DNA of 64,000 bases, taken from assembly GCA_026315105.1 (NCBI GenBank), contig CM048744.1, positions 315,153,270-315,217,269 on the forward strand, in the 5' to 3' direction. The notes below the pieces were generated by a model. That model was not told the DNA's origin. It saw only the letters and a program-made list of their open reading frames with translations, and searched no databases. Made by a program: the position numbers and the translations under genes. Of the stretch, positions 33,780-45,246 are shown one piece after another (within the stretch, counting starts at the first letter, position 1; every line of letters begins with the position of its first letter). The DNA is from Locusta migratoria (Eukaryota > Arthropoda > Insecta > Orthoptera > Acrididae).

Positions 33780-33990
33780 AGGGTGACAATCCACGCGCTG
33801 ATTCTGGGATCCATTAGATCATATAGGTGGCGAGTACTGTGTTGGGGTACTTCATTACACGCATGCTCAATAGGTTTCAGTAATCGGCAAAAGTATGTTC
33901 ACGAGGGTAACGACCCATTATGCCCCACATGTGCTCGATTGGAGACAAGTACGAAGATAGTGGCGACCAGGGTAATTTCTGGACGTCTTA
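33780..33990 (-). mobile_element. Tc1-like transposon fragment (short)
   Basis: Blocks such as cacatgtgctcgattggaga and gcgaccagggtaattt recall the mid-region of locust Tc1-like transposase genes read on the minus strand. No open frame or termini survive. Confidence 0.4.
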
Positions 33991-34869
33991 AGATCTTTGT
34001 TTAGGGTGGTCAGCTGAACCCCAGCGGTTTTCCATTATGTCCTTATGAATACATGTACTTTGATGACCGATAGTGGTTGTCGTGATTGATAACATCTAGA
34101 GCTGTTTGAGAGGCTATTCGCCAATGAAATTTGTTCTTATTTGCATTTTTTCTGGGAAATTTTCTCCCACTTTTGTCTCGTCGCCCATCCGGGGGACAGC
34201 CGTAACCGTAGGCGGAGTGTTCTCCTTCTACGGGTAACTGGTAAATTATGCCAAACCGTACTCGTATTTTTGGGCAATGTTGTGCAAACTTAGAGCTTCC
34301 TTTCAGGTTAAGGCTGTAACTCCTTAATTCGTTCGGACACCTTAAACCGTACCCTTTTTTTTTCCTCTGTGGCAACTCGCCTTTTTCTTGCTAGGAAGGG
34401 CATTACTGTTACGAGTTTGTTGCAATGGGAAATGTTTACTGTTTACTGCTCCTGCTGTAATTTGTTTTGCTAATTTAATTGCTACACTTCAGGCAAGTTG
34501 AAACATTTTCTTAAATTTTACGGTTTTTATCTAACTAATTTTGCAAAGGCCTATTGTAACGGATTGTCTTGCTAATTTAATTGCTGCCCTTCAGCCAAGT
34601 TGAAGCCTTTTCTTGAATTTTGATGACTCTGGCTATCTTTAAATAGCTTAAAGGTTACGTTGAGCAAGCTAGTCTTTATAGTGTCATTTGTGTTTGCTGT
34701 TTGCTTGAGATATTGAATGCAGTGTAACCCAATCCAGACCTTCCTAATTTTTCATTGATGTATCCTTTCGTATGTATTGCTTGTATCAATTCGACAGGAA
34801 AATCAATAACCCCTACGTAATTGAAGCCATTTCAGATGCTGCTGTATGATCTGTGACAGCTGCCCTTAG
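33991..34869. other. Unassigned
   Basis: A minus-strand 110-codon frame at 34,043-34,375 has no family motif. A direct local repeat is visible: tgctaatttaattgctacac near 34,468 and tgctaatttaattgctgccc near 34,572. Confidence 0.45.
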
Positions 34870-35357
34870 CAAAGGACCAACTTTGCAGATGTCAGATTCT
34901 TGTGAACGGGTGCAAGAATGTTCACGTGACCATTAAAGCCAACATCGTTGTACAACGGAAATATGGTACCTCTGATACGTTTAGGTACGACTCTGACAGG
35001 AGACACGTACGCATCCTGCGACCATTCATTGTGCATTCAGAAGGAAATGGAAAACTAGCAAGACAATGCGACATCAAACACGTCCAGCATTATCACCGAG
35101 TTTTTCCAGGAAGACTTCTCATAGTTTAAAAATTCCACTGGCACCAAACTTCCCAGACATGAACATTACTCAGCCTATCTTCGGAGCTTTTCAACGTGTT
35201 GTTCTGTAAAGATCTGCATCCCCTCGTAGTCAAATGCAATTTATGGACAGGATGCATTGTCTCACTTACTTCCAGCGCTACTTCAGATAATAGTCGAGTA
35301 CAAGCCACGGCATGTTGGGGAACGTTTGCGTGCACGCTGGGGTCCTACTAGGTTTTA
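34870..35357 (+). mobile_element. Decayed Tc1-like transposase gene fragment
   Basis: Plus-strand pieces in changing frames resemble the C-terminal half of Tc1-type transposases: an RRHVRILRPFIV segment (34,998-35,035), a QCDIKHVQHYHRVFPGR segment where QDNARPH-type residues are expected, and an ending RHVGERLRARWGPTRF near 35,310-35,357. Catalytic residues cannot be assigned. The gene is broken. Confidence 0.45.
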
Positions 35358-35715
35358 AGGTGTACCTTTTTTATTATTTTTATTTTTATTTATTTATTTT
35401 GGCTCTTCAGTGTATTTTACCAACTAAAACTGACAATACCTCCAAATGTCTGGATATAATTTCAAATGCATTTTAGCGAATGTATGTGACCCGCAGATAC
35501 TGTATCAGCGTGACATCGTGGAAGCCAGGGACGGTATCTACACATTGACAATGAAAATCTACGTAAAGATACCAGGGAAAAAAACAACATGAAACTTGTT
35601 TTAAAATTTTTTCAGACCCGTTTCGACTTTTTTTTTGGGAATATTGGGACTTTTTGATACTTCCGTATTATAAAGCAATTTTGTTCACTTGTCACAAATA
35701 ATAAGCGTAAAGCGC
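35358..35715. other. Unassigned AT-rich DNA
   Basis: Nothing recognised. Confidence 0.5.
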
Positions 35716-36022
35716 ACTAGGCTCGGTTGCACAGTGGTAGAGGGCCAGTCTATGAATCCAAAGGTCGCAGGTTTGATCCACGCCATCTGCTACGATTTTT
35801 AACTGTCACTTTCCACCTCTTTCACCTCTGGCAATGTAACAGATGTCAAAAATTTCGAGTAGCACAATGGTTCGGAATCCACGTAAAACTGTAGGTCCCC
35901 CTATAACTAGCTGGGTAAGTCAGTCCGATCGTCGGAGGAAGGCAATGACATATCACCTACAAAGAGGACCATCTCTTGTAAAGCACTGTGCTTTACAAAC
36001 CAATCATTGGATTGTTGACTGC
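35716..36022 (+). mobile_element. tRNA-derived SINE (second superfamily), copy 2
   Basis: It matches the SINE at 31,582-31,853: box B gcaggtttgatccacgcc, the ctgtcactttccacctcttt block, agctgggtaagtcagtccga and the aaaccaatcattggattgtt tail. More diverged and slightly longer than copy 1. Confidence 0.8.
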
Positions 36023-36065
36023 TTTAACTTTTTTACCGTGGAAGCATGGAAGCATTATTAATCTG

Positions 36066-36262
36066 GCAGTGGCGGATTGGCTGTGTGTATTGGGGCGCCG
36101 TGGTGACGTACTCACGGCCGTTCGCCGTCGGGCGTTCGAATTCCCCCTCGAGCATGGGTGTTTGTTGTTGTCCTTAGGTTAGTTACCTTAGTTTAAGTAG
36201 TTTGTAAGCTACGGACTAATGAGCAAGTAGTTGAGTGCGACAGATTTTTCAAACATTTGATT
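36066..36262 (+). mobile_element. tRNA-derived SINE (family C), diverged
   Basis: The tRNA-like head is degraded (ggcggattggctgtgtgtat), box B reads gggcgttcgaattcccc, followed by gttgtccttaggttagttac and the agtttaagtagtttgtaagc tail ending at caaacatttga. Confidence 0.75.
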
Positions 36263-36706
36263 TGAAACTCTGCGCAAAGATACCAGGAAAAAGACTTGGG
36301 ACTTTTTAATAATTCCGTATTATATAGTAATATTTGCATACTTGTTCCATAAAGTGATGAATTATTCCTAGATTTATTGAAGTATTAAGTGATATGAAGA
36401 TGGCAACATTGTCGAAACTGGTCTGAGTACAGATCAAAAATAAGATCATATAGATTAAAAGAGTTATCTTGGGGCGTCTGACTACGTAGATCCCCTATTC
36501 CCTCGCGGAGCTCACGGTTCTTTCATCACTACGAGCGTGGCGAGCACGGGACCCCCGAGCTAGGGCCTTAAATGCAAGGTGTTGCATATATGCAAAATCG
36601 ATTGTGATAATTTTTTACCCGCGTCTGGTGTGAATTTAGTGAAATAACACGCGTCTAACAGATGCAGCAAAGTTTGTGGAGAAATCGGCTATGTAATGAA
36701 TTTGCT

Positions 36707-36751
<45 letters not shown>

Positions 36752-37070
36752 CCCCTCATAGAAAGAACTAGTTCTGGAAGGAGAATAAACCATATCAACT
36801 AAGGTAGGTATGGAGAATCATAATAAGAAAAAAAAATCGTTTATAGTAGCCATCTTTGAAAATTATATAACACGTTTCTGTATATTGCACAGGCCCTTTT
36901 TTTTATTTTTGAAAAATTAGTACCATAGGAATTTTTCTAATATATTTCCCTTTGTTTTTAGTACAACTTCTAACGTACGGAGATACTTACTTCTGGAAAA
37001 TAAAAAGAAAAAATCACGAATTTCCTTTCCCCTTCTTTCCTAACTTCACTCCTCCCCTCCCCACCAGTCA
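36263..37070. other. Unassigned; poly(T) 36,708-36,751
   Basis: A T44 run has no recognisable element attached. Near 36,388-36,420, gaagatggcaac...gtcgaaactggtc resembles a decayed Penelope-type terminal repeat motif. Otherwise AT-rich and featureless. Confidence 0.45.
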
Positions 37071-37267
37071 AAAAAGAATGTTTGTTAAGCTTATGGGACT
37101 TAACTACGGGGTCATCAGTCCCTAAACTTACAAACTACCTATCACCTATCTTATACTAAGGACGGCACAAATATCCATACCCGAGGGGAGATTCGAACCC
37201 CCGACCGTAGTGGCCGTGCAGACCGTGACTGGAGCGCCTCAATCCCCTCGGCCACCGCGGCCGGCCC
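37071..37267 (-). mobile_element. tRNA-derived SINE (family A)
   Basis: Flanks ccaccagtca (37,061-37,070) and ccaacagtca (37,268-37,277) match at 9 of 10 bases as a target duplication. Head, box B and tail are intact on the minus strand. Confidence 0.9.
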
Positions 37268-37277
37268 CCAACAGTCA

Positions 37278-38185
37278 CCAGAGGACTGAGGACCTTAGCA
37301 GTTTGGTCACAAACAAACAACCAACAAACCTATCTAAGTAGATTTTCATTTTAATCATACTCGGTAGTAAGCTTAATTTATCACACACACACTCTTCATT
37401 CACTCATCCACACAAAGCATTTATCGTCACGGCAGTAGTTGACGACGAATTATAAATCAGCGAAAGAAATGTTACACCAAGAGTAAGAGGAATCGGATCC
37501 ACCACGACCGTCAGCTGAACAGAGTGGAAATGTGGTGATGCACGTCGGTCTGCTATTGTGAACGGTCGGCGCCGGCCGTCCTTCTCGGCGACAGGAGGCC
37601 GTTAGCGGTAATGGCGGTGGAGACAGTGGTGCCCCCGGCTCACGCGGCGCCGTATGACATTCAATTAGCGAGGGGTTAGGGGTGGGAGGGGGCGTGCCTG
37701 CAGCCGGGGGCCACCCCGCCGTCGCGCATCAGCCGCCTAATAAGCGAGCCGCGCGGGGTGCGGGTGCGTCCAATTTGTGGCGGCTGGCGGCCGGCTGCTG
37801 GCGGCTCAATCCGCAGGTCACGGCCGCGGCCAATCGATGAGTTTACTCGCCGAGTCGTCCGAAGGGTGCGCTCCACTGGCCAAGTTGGTGGCGGAGCCAT
37901 TAGCAGAACCGAGCGGCTGCTAGGTGCAGCCACCAATCCCTGATGTCAACGGAAACACGTCCTCAAACCAGAAGCGAACGCAGCTGTATGAAGACAGCGT
38001 CATTCCTCTCACACCAAACGGAGAGAAAAATTAGGGTTTAACATCCCTTCGACAATATTATCATCACAGACAGACTCCAGTCGAATTGACGTCGCACAGT
38101 AGTTCACGTACACTAAGGTGCAAAAGGTCATAGGATGGTCACAAGCGCGTATTATTTACAGAAGTTATAAATGGGAGATGTGATA
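37278..38185. other. Unassigned; GC-rich island 37,560-37,930
   Basis: A CpG-rich block with tandem-like ggcggc motifs. Short frames on both strands are compositional. No transposon similarity was seen, so it may be unique sequence. Confidence 0.45.
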
Positions 38186-38716
38186 TCATTTGTACTGCAG
38201 TATGGAGGTGATAGAAGCTTTTGAAAAGTGTTCCAACAGACGAATGATGAAGATTAGATGGGTAGATAACGTGACTAATGAGGAGGTGCTTAACCGCATT
38301 GGGGAGAAAAGGAGTTTCTGGCATAGTCTGATTAAGAGAAGGGATAGATTGGCAGGACACATTCTGAGACATCAAGGAATTGTCAACTTAGCATTAGAAG
38401 GAAGTGTGTGGGGTAAAAATCGTAGAGGGAGAAAAATGGTCAAATGTTTGTGCAGATTATGGGACTTAACTCCGGGGTCATCAGTCCCTAAACTTTACTT
38501 ATGAACTAACTAAGACTAAGGACAGCACAAGTATCCATGCCCGAGGGGTGATTCGAACCCCCCACCGTAGTGGCCGTGCAGACCGTGACTGGAGCGCCTC
38601 AGTCCCCTCGGCCACCGCGGCCGGCCGTAGAGGGAGACCGAGGGACGAATACCGTAAGCAGATTCAAAAGGATGTAGGTTGCCGAACTTATTCTCAGATG
38701 AAGAGAGGGTGATACG
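38186..38716 (+). mobile_element. RTE-like LINE 3' fragment
   Basis: The plus strand encodes the typical segment after the RT domain (VTNEEVLNRIGEKRSFWHS, RDRLAGHILRHQGIVN, GKNRRGR). After the SINE it resumes with a YRKQIQKDVGCRTYSQMKR block ending near 38,710, where the mariner element starts. Confidence 0.85.
38433..38625 (-). mobile_element. tRNA-derived SINE (family A) with perfect 12-bp TSD
   Basis: cgtagagggaga occurs at 38,421-38,432 and 38,626-38,637 and is part of the RTE coding sequence (NRRGR), so the SINE interrupts that ORF. Confidence 0.95.
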
Positions 38717-39184
38717 ATAAGTACCCGACCCAACAAAGAAAACAAAACATAAAATTGGAAAAATGTGTATATTTTTCAACATAATCTCATTTTACCTCTG
38801 TTCACTGTTCCCAGCCATGTTCATTAAGTTCAATACACTCCTTATTATGAGAACTGCTTAACTCATCAAAAGAGCCATTAACTTCTTAAAGTGTTCGACC
38901 ACCGACCACCGAACCACTTTTTTATGTTTGGGATTAGAAAATAATCTGAGGGTGCATGAGGTAGCACTTCAAACTTTAATTTATGAATTTTGTCCATTTC
39001 AATAACTGATTCATGAGCTGGTGCATTGTCTTGAAGAATAAACTCTTTTTTGGCAAAATGCGGCCATTTTTCTTGATTTCTTCGGTCAAACGTTAAAATA
39101 AGTTCGCATAATAAGCGCCGTCGATAATGTTTCCTTTTCGAAGTAGCCATTGAAATTGTCCCCCCTCCCCCTTCCACGCCCCTC

Positions 39185-39185
<1 letters not shown>

Positions 39186-39236
<51 letters not shown>
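39186..39236. repeat. Poly(A) tract, 51 bp, inside the mariner pseudogene
   Basis: An uninterrupted A51 run occupies the place where the mariner ORF should encode WDAKGII-type residues. No retroelement body is attached to it. Confidence 0.95.
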
Positions 39237-39238
<2 letters not shown>

Positions 39239-39276
39239 AAAGTGACGCAATGACTTTGTCTGCCGTTGAAACGGTC

Positions 39277-39478
39277 TTGCCGCGGTGGGCAAGGCGCCTT
39301 GCTGCGGAGAGCGCGCGGTTACTCGCCGTCTGAGATTCGAATCCTTCCTCGGGCACAGACGTTTGTGTTGTCCTTTTCATAAGGTACTTTAAGTTAGCTT
39401 ATGTAGTTTGTAAGCTAAGAACTGATTACAAACTTAGTTCCATAGACTTGAGAACATTTGAACATTTGATTTGATTTG
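39277..39478 (+). mobile_element. tRNA-derived SINE (family C)
   Basis: Contains ggcgccttgctgcggagagc, box B gagattcgaatccttcc, the gtttgtgttgtccttttcat block and a gaacatttgaacatttgat tail. It separates the GELTRKRLQS and KTVSTADK parts of the mariner transposase. Confidence 0.85.
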
Positions 39479-40034
39479 ATACTTTGGAGTCTCTTTCGAG
39501 TCAGTTCTCCAATTTTTGTCCATTGTTTTGATTGTTGTTTTGTCTCTGGAGTGAAGTGGTGTTTCCATGTTTCATCCATGGTGCGAAACTTCGCTAAACA
39601 ATCGAATATCCGCTGCACTGCACTTTTTGAAATGACTACTGTCGACGACCATCCTGTACCGTATTGCGTATTTTTCTCACCTTTTCTGAAGTCGTCACCT
39701 CCTTTCGTCGACCAATCGATGCCCGGCAGCTCGTACCCCCTCGTTTGAACTCAGCTTCCCAATATTTTGCTGTCGTAAGCAAAGGAGCCGACTCTCCTAA
39801 AGCAGAATCTAGCGCGATTAATATTGGTTTCACTGAGGCCTCTCCAAATTAATAGTAATAATATAAAAATGCCAATTTTCTACATTTTCACAAGTTCATT
39901 GCTCACACCGTCCGTTATTGATGGCTGCCAAAGAAATACTAAAAAATATGGCGTCTTCAGACTTGAAACAGAGCGTATACGTTCTAATCCAGAGATAGTT
40001 GTCAACTACTACTGCCATCAGACCGGATACTTAT

Positions 40035-40555
40035 GCGACCACCCTCGAAATTCAGGTGAAAATATTTCCGAAATGATTGTCAGCACACTATGGGAATTAA
40101 AAGGCAATGGACGCAGAACGGAGGAGCTAGAGGGCCCGCCAGAAATTGTGCACACGAACAACGTTCGGGTCACGGCGTGCATTCCGAGTAAATGTTGGTT
40201 TGAAGTGATTTAGTGAGTGTTAATTTATAATCATTAAGGACAGCCAAGAGAAATGAGTCGTTGTCCGGCTATTGCCTGTAAAAACTGAAGTGAAGATTGC
40301 TATATGATGCTCGTGTTCACAAGGAATGAAGAAATACGGAAACAGTGAAACAATGGGCGATGAAAATTAACCGAAAAAGCAGGAAACGTAAACTAGACTT
40401 ATGGAAACAAACGAATTATTCCTGTATGTAAATATTTTAGCAGATAATTCGTTCTTCCTAATAATAAATTAATAAAAACTCCTGAAAACAAAAACGAACA
40501 CCATGAATTCGTAAACCCAGCAGTGGAATATTTTACTTACACATTATTGAGGACG
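40035..40555. other. Unassigned
   Basis: No recognised element. Short frames only. Confidence 0.5.
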
Positions 40556-41385
40556 AATATAACACACGATCACACACACAGGGCCATAAGCCCCTGAGGA
40601 CCAGAGCTTGTGCTGTATCGATGCTAGTACCGTGTATACCCTCCTTTTGCAGCAATGCAAGTTACCATTCTCCCACTGAGACGATCGTAGAGGTGCCAAA
40701 TGAAGTATTGCGTTACGGCCTGCCATGCAGTTTCCACCTGGTGCTTCATTTGGGCCAGATTTCAAAATGTTCGTTTGTAAATCTATGGGACTTTGGTTAT
40801 CAGCCCATAGGACTGAAAAATACTGACACTTATGCTAAGGACAACAAATGCAACTATGCCCGAGGAAGGATTCGAACCTCCGATGGCGTGCAGTGGCGCG
40901 CCCCACAGCTTAGGCGCCTTGGAACGCTCAGCCACTCCACCGCGGCTGGCCAGATCTGTCGCTGATCGTGCATACCGCACAAGATGACGTTCCACCGGTT
41001 CCAAACGTACTCAATTGGGGGACAAATCTGTGGATCACGCTGATCAGCGTAGTTGAGGTACACATCAAAGGGCACGTTAGGTGGTACGGGATACATTATC
41101 CTTTTGGAGAAGCATATCGCCTTGTTGGTGCATTAACGGTAGCAAGACGGGTTGTATGATGGTTTCATTAAACAGTGCACTGTTCAATGCCCCCTCGACG
41201 ATAGTTAGAGGAGGCCTGTGTAGGATATGGCTCCTCACACTATGATGCTGGGTGTCGGCCCCATGTGCCTCAGTCGTATACACTCAATAATTTCGCGCTT
41301 CCCTACAAGTCATCACACACGTGTACGACCATACGACCATCATTAGCACTGAGGCAGAAGCTACTCTCATCACTGAAGACGACAG
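40556..41385 (-). mobile_element. Tc1-like transposon fragment, interrupted
   Basis: On the minus strand it encodes pieces of a Tc1-type transposase: VFSDESSFCLSANDGRM (first Asp), LNSALFNETIIQPVLLP, and HQQGDMLLQKDN (second Asp). The segment with the third acidic residue lies near 41,005 and is degraded. The family SINE at 40,761-40,947 and a CR1-like LINE at 41,386 interrupt it. Confidence 0.8.
40761..40947 (-). mobile_element. tRNA-derived SINE (family C type) with 8-bp TSD
   Basis: ggccagat flanks at 40,753-40,760 and 40,948-40,955. The minus-strand head starts agccgcggtggagtggctga and box B reads ggaggttcgaatcc. Inserted into the Tc1-like fragment. Confidence 0.88.
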
Positions 41386-42447
41386 CTTGCCCTTTATTCA
41401 CATGAAGTGTTAAGTGGAATCGACAAGGGATTTCAAATCGATTCCATATTTTTGGATTTTCGGAAGGCTTTTGATACAGTACCCCACAAGCGGCTTCTAA
41501 TGAAATTGCGTGCTTATGAAATATCTTCCCAATTGTGCGATTGGATTCACGATTTTCTATCAGAAAGGAGACAGTTCGTTGTAATTGACGGTAAGTCATC
41601 GAGTAAAACAGAAGTGATATCTGGCGTTCCACAGGGAAGCGTTATAGGTCCCCTACTCTTCCTCGTGTTTATAAACGATTTAGGAGACAATCTGAATAGC
41701 TCCCTTAGACTGTTCGCGGATGATGCTGTCGTTTATCGGTTAGTGAAGTCAACAGAGGATCAAAAGCAACTGCAAAGCGATTAAAAAAAAATCTCTACTT
41801 GGTACGAAAATTGGCAATTGACACTAAATAAAGAAAATTGTGAAGTAATACACATGACTACCAAAAGAAATCCGTTGAACTTCAATTACGCAATAAATCA
41901 GTCAAACCTTAAGGCCGTAAATTCTACCATATACCTGAGGTTACAATTACGAACAACTTTGACTGGAGAGAACACACAGAAAATATTGTGGGGAAGGCGA
42001 ATCAAAGGTTACGTTTCATTGGCAGAACGCTCCGAAGATGCACCAGCTCCACCAAAGAGACTGCCTACATTACACTTGTGCTTCCTCTCCTGGAGTACTG
42101 TTGCCCCTTGTGGGACCCTCACCAGGAGGGACTGACGGAAGATATTGAGAAGGTTCAGAGAAGGGCAGCTCGTTTTGTTTTATCACGTTACGGGGGGGAA
42201 AGCGTCACGGAAATTGGGGTGGCAATCATTAAAAGAAAGACGTTATTCATTGCGGCATGATCTGTTTGCGAAGTTCCAATCACCGACCTTTAGTTCTGAA
42301 TGTGAAAATATTTTGCTAGTACCCACCTACTTAGGGAGACATGACCATCCCAATAAAATAAGAGAAATCAGATCGAAAACGGAACGATTTAGGTGTTCTT
42401 TCTTCCCGCGCGCTATTAGAGAATGGAACGGTAGAGAAAAGTTATGA
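41386..42447 (+). mobile_element. CR1-like LINE fragment with RT motifs
   Basis: The 5' truncation point at 41,386 sits inside a Tc1-like gene. The RT core reads IFLDFRKAFDTVPHKRLL, SGVPQGSVIGPLLFLVF and LFADDAVVYR, followed by NWQLTLNKENCEVIHMTT, GKANQRLRFIGRTLRRC and CSFFPRAIREWNG. At least three frame changes (near 41,785, 41,940 and 42,210) disrupt it. The usual 3' UTR with gccaggcactt is missing, so the 3' end is also lost or changed. It is the best preserved RT core of this family here. Confidence 0.9.
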
Positions 42448-43410
42448 AAATATACATAGAGGTAAAACGTGAAATCAAGGATTATGTCCCTGAAAGACGT
42501 TTACCAGAAGAGCCTCTGCTAAAGTAACCACGTAGCATATATCAAGGAAGGTGGTGAAGAACTGATGTTTTGTGGAATATCGTAAAACAGAAGACGCGGA
42601 CGCGTGCCGTAATTATATGGATGTGTAGGTTGCCACTAGATGGTTCTAGAAAGTTTACGACAGTTTGATATCATGGTTACGAACATTTTAACGTTGTGTG
42701 GCATTGTTTCGAGATTTCTTAGCTAAAATGGTGGAATTTGAAATTCTTCATTGTTAACCAAAGGTGCGGTGTTTTGTCTGAAACAGACGAAACCTTAATC
42801 TCACAATTTTGGGGAACAATGAACTACAGAACACCAGCACTGGTTGTAGAACAGAAGAGAGGAGCTTGAAAGAAACTCGCAAATCCGGGAAGTGGATTTA
42901 AAACTCAGCAGCGGAGAGGGGCTTTGCTCTTTTGTTTCTCTATCCTCTTGTACACTGGAGTGGAAGATTATGGAGTGCGATGTTATTTGGAGTGCTCGCG
43001 GCGTTTGCTCCTACCTGAAAATACAGAGCGAGTAAACACGGGGTGAGGAACCGATAACGCGCTTGTTATTTTCGCCGGGTGTGCATAAAACATGCAGCCA
43101 CTTGGGTGGAACTTTTCCGAGCAAATACGGCGCGCAGTGGTCTGGAAAGCCGTCCGCACAGGAATGGGCCGCGCTGCGCCGCGCCGAGCCGGCGTGGTAG
43201 CCCGAGGCGGCGCGAAGCGGGGCAGCGCGTGCCCACACTAGCAGCGTGGCGTGCAGCTGCTGTGGCGGTTCCGCAACACGTAGCTCACGACATTCATTTG
43301 TTGAGCACTCGATGAAAACAAGGCGTTGCCCGAGTACTTATTTATTCCAGTGTGCTTCCATCTCTTCTATCTTTACAAGGAACACATTGTTGGGGCGATA
43401 TAGAGTTGTT
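42448..43410. other. Unassigned; GC-rich patch 43,070-43,260
   Basis: No gene or known element. The GC-rich patch shows overlapping sense and antisense frames without motifs. Confidence 0.45.
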
Positions 43411-43571
43411 CAATAACAGGTTTACAGGCAAGATCGCTTTCTTCTTTTAACTACAAGACCGGTTATAGCAGTGATGTAAAATATTACGACAGGTCTGAAG
43501 ATGGCGTCTAGCACGCCGAAAGCGGTCATATAATTAAAAGAAGAAAGCGATCTTGGCTGAAAACCTCTTAT
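43411..43571. repeat. Fold-back sequence with hammerhead-like core
   Basis: Arms around 43,411-43,462 and 43,517-43,571 are inverted copies (agatcgctttcttcttttaa is exact in both). In the loop, CTGAAGA (43,495-43,501), a ggcgt/acgcc stem and GAAA lie in hammerhead order. This resembles the terminal repeats of Penelope-like elements. Confidence 0.6.
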
Positions 43572-43796
43572 TAATCTTCTATCTTTCTTTACCTACTCTT
43601 TCCTTCTCCCACTATTCAGTACATCACCTTATGTCTCTACATCTCTTCTTCTACCCTTTCTTTTCATCTCACCTACTCTTTTGATCTCTTCATCTACCCC
43701 CTCATTGTTCATTTCCCCGTCCAACCCTTCCTGTGTACATCTCCTCCTTTCCGTGTACATCACCCATCCACCCCTCTATCTCTCTCTATCTCACTT

Positions 43797-43798
<2 letters not shown>

Positions 43799-43841
<43 letters not shown>

Positions 43842-43868
43842 TTCTCTCTCTTTTTCTCTCTCTCCCTT

Positions 43869-43904
<36 letters not shown>

Positions 43905-43915
43905 CCTTTATCTCT
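43799..43915. repeat. CT-rich microsatellite
   Basis: A long (CT)n tract with TTT interruptions. Open frames rich in Leu/Ser or Arg/Glu across it are artefacts. Confidence 0.95.
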
Positions 43916-44379
43916 CTCTGTTCGTCTCCCCCTTTCTCTGCCAATCACCCCCTCCACCTCCACAGTCAATTAAGTCTCCCGTCAGTAAACAATTTATGTA
44001 GCTCCGTTAACTATCATGGCGATTTGTAAAGTGATGTCCATACACTCACTGTTTTTGGTAACGGTCAGTCACGTGTGGGGTCTAGAGGTACCACAACAAA
44101 ATTAGGTATCTCCATAAGTAATTATTGGTAGCAACTTAATTATTTATTTATTTACATAGTAAAATACAACATATGTATTATTTAAATCGTTTATTGTGCT
44201 TATAATAATAAGTGCTAAAAAAGTTCGTAATTTACGAAGACCTGTCGTTTTTGGGTTTTTATTTTTATACCTCAGATAAAAGGAAATAAATTCAGCTCAA
44301 AACTAACTTATAAATAAACTATTTGTTCTGTTAATCCCTTTCTGTAGCTAATAATTTTGATTTCAGTTGGCATTTAAGA

Positions 44380-44690
44380 ATATCGAGAGAAGAAAGAATA
44401 AAAATGAAGTAATCAGAGCAAAAATGAAACGAAAAAAATCAATTATTGAATTCATCGAGCATAAACATCTAAAATGGTATGGACACGTCAGAAGAATGGG
44501 ACAAGAAATGCTTCGAAAATGCATACTCGACTAGACACAGAACGGAAGAAGAAAAAAGTGACGACCACCTACCATATGGATGCAAGAAGCTCAGTCAGCA
44601 ATGAGGAAGAACAACATCCCTGAGAACTTATTGGAGGACAGAGAAGAGTGGAAAACAATAATTAGTAACTTAATGTAATCTAATATAGGT
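44380..44690 (+). mobile_element. LINE C-terminal fragment
   Basis: The plus strand encodes a segment with HKHLKWYGHVRRMGQEMLRK and NGRRKK, followed by a W..EA-like end, typical of the C-terminus after the RT domain in RTE-like LINEs. Broken by stops. Confidence 0.65.
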
Positions 44691-45048
44691 GCTGGAAAAA
44701 TGTACTGACATTGTAAATCCAGAGTAATAATAATAACAATAACTAAATAAATGCATAGATGAAATCAAAATTATGACATAAATAATGACGATTGTTATCG
44801 ACTGAGGCTTACATTTTTATTTTCAAGTATTCTTGTCTTCCGACCTCGGGCAAAAAATAACACGCTCGCCTTTTAGAATAACTAGGACCAGACTTACCTG
44901 CTTTCGCCGTTGATAAAGTTCGTTCTCCATCAATCAATTTGAACATAGTTTCCTGTATATGTTTGGCCATATTGGGTTATTCTCTAATCTACTTCGAACG
45001 TAGCACTTTACAAGACTCATTGCAATTGACTTTACATCTTAAAATATC

Positions 45049-45234
45049 GCCGGCCGCGGTGGCCGAGGGGACTGAGGCGCTCCAGTCACGGTCTGCACGG
45101 CCACTACGGTCGGGGTTTCGAATCCCCCCTCGGGCATGGATATTTGTGCCGTCCTTAGTATTAGATAGTTCGTAAGTAGTTTGTAAGTTTAGGGACTGAT
45201 GACCCCGTGGTTAAGTCCCATAAGATATACATTT
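45049..45234 (+). mobile_element. tRNA-derived SINE (family A) with perfect 12-bp TSD
   Basis: tcttaaaatatc flanks at 45,037-45,048 and 45,235-45,246. It is very close to consensus, with one substitution in box B (cggggtttcgaatcc). No A-rich tail. Confidence 0.96.
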
Positions 45235-45246
45235 TCTTAAAATATC

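Larger units (their letters stand above)
38745..39850 (-). pseudogene. mariner transposase pseudogene
   Basis: Minus-strand order: an N-terminal segment (ESAPLLTTAKYWEAEFKRG), MDETWKHHFTPETKQQSKQW carrying the first catalytic Asp, a KTVSTADKVIAS segment, then FILQDNAPAHES with the second Asp, and LPHAPSDYFLIPNIKKWFGG with the third Asp region. The usual YSPDLAPSDY block is shortened to PHAPSDY, a small deletion. A SINE insertion, a homopolymer tract and several frameshifts separate these pieces, so no active enzyme can be made. Confidence 0.88.
38717..40034 (-). mobile_element. mariner-family transposon, inactivated
   Basis: The termini ataagtacccgacc (38,717-38,730) and the complement of gaccggatacttat (40,021-40,034) are inverted repeats with 12 of 14 matches. 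Between them a mariner transposase is read on the minus strand. A SINE at 39,277-39,478 and a 51-bp poly(A) tract at 39,186-39,236 break it. Confidence 0.8.

Noticed and set aside
36388..36430. Hammerhead-like motif
   Set aside because: The core is degraded (tatgaagatggc, gtcgaaac) and no stems of useful length can be drawn; noted only as a likely Penelope-type relic.
43681..44029. Leu/Ser-rich and Arg/Glu-rich frames
   Set aside because: Both are translations of a CT microsatellite.
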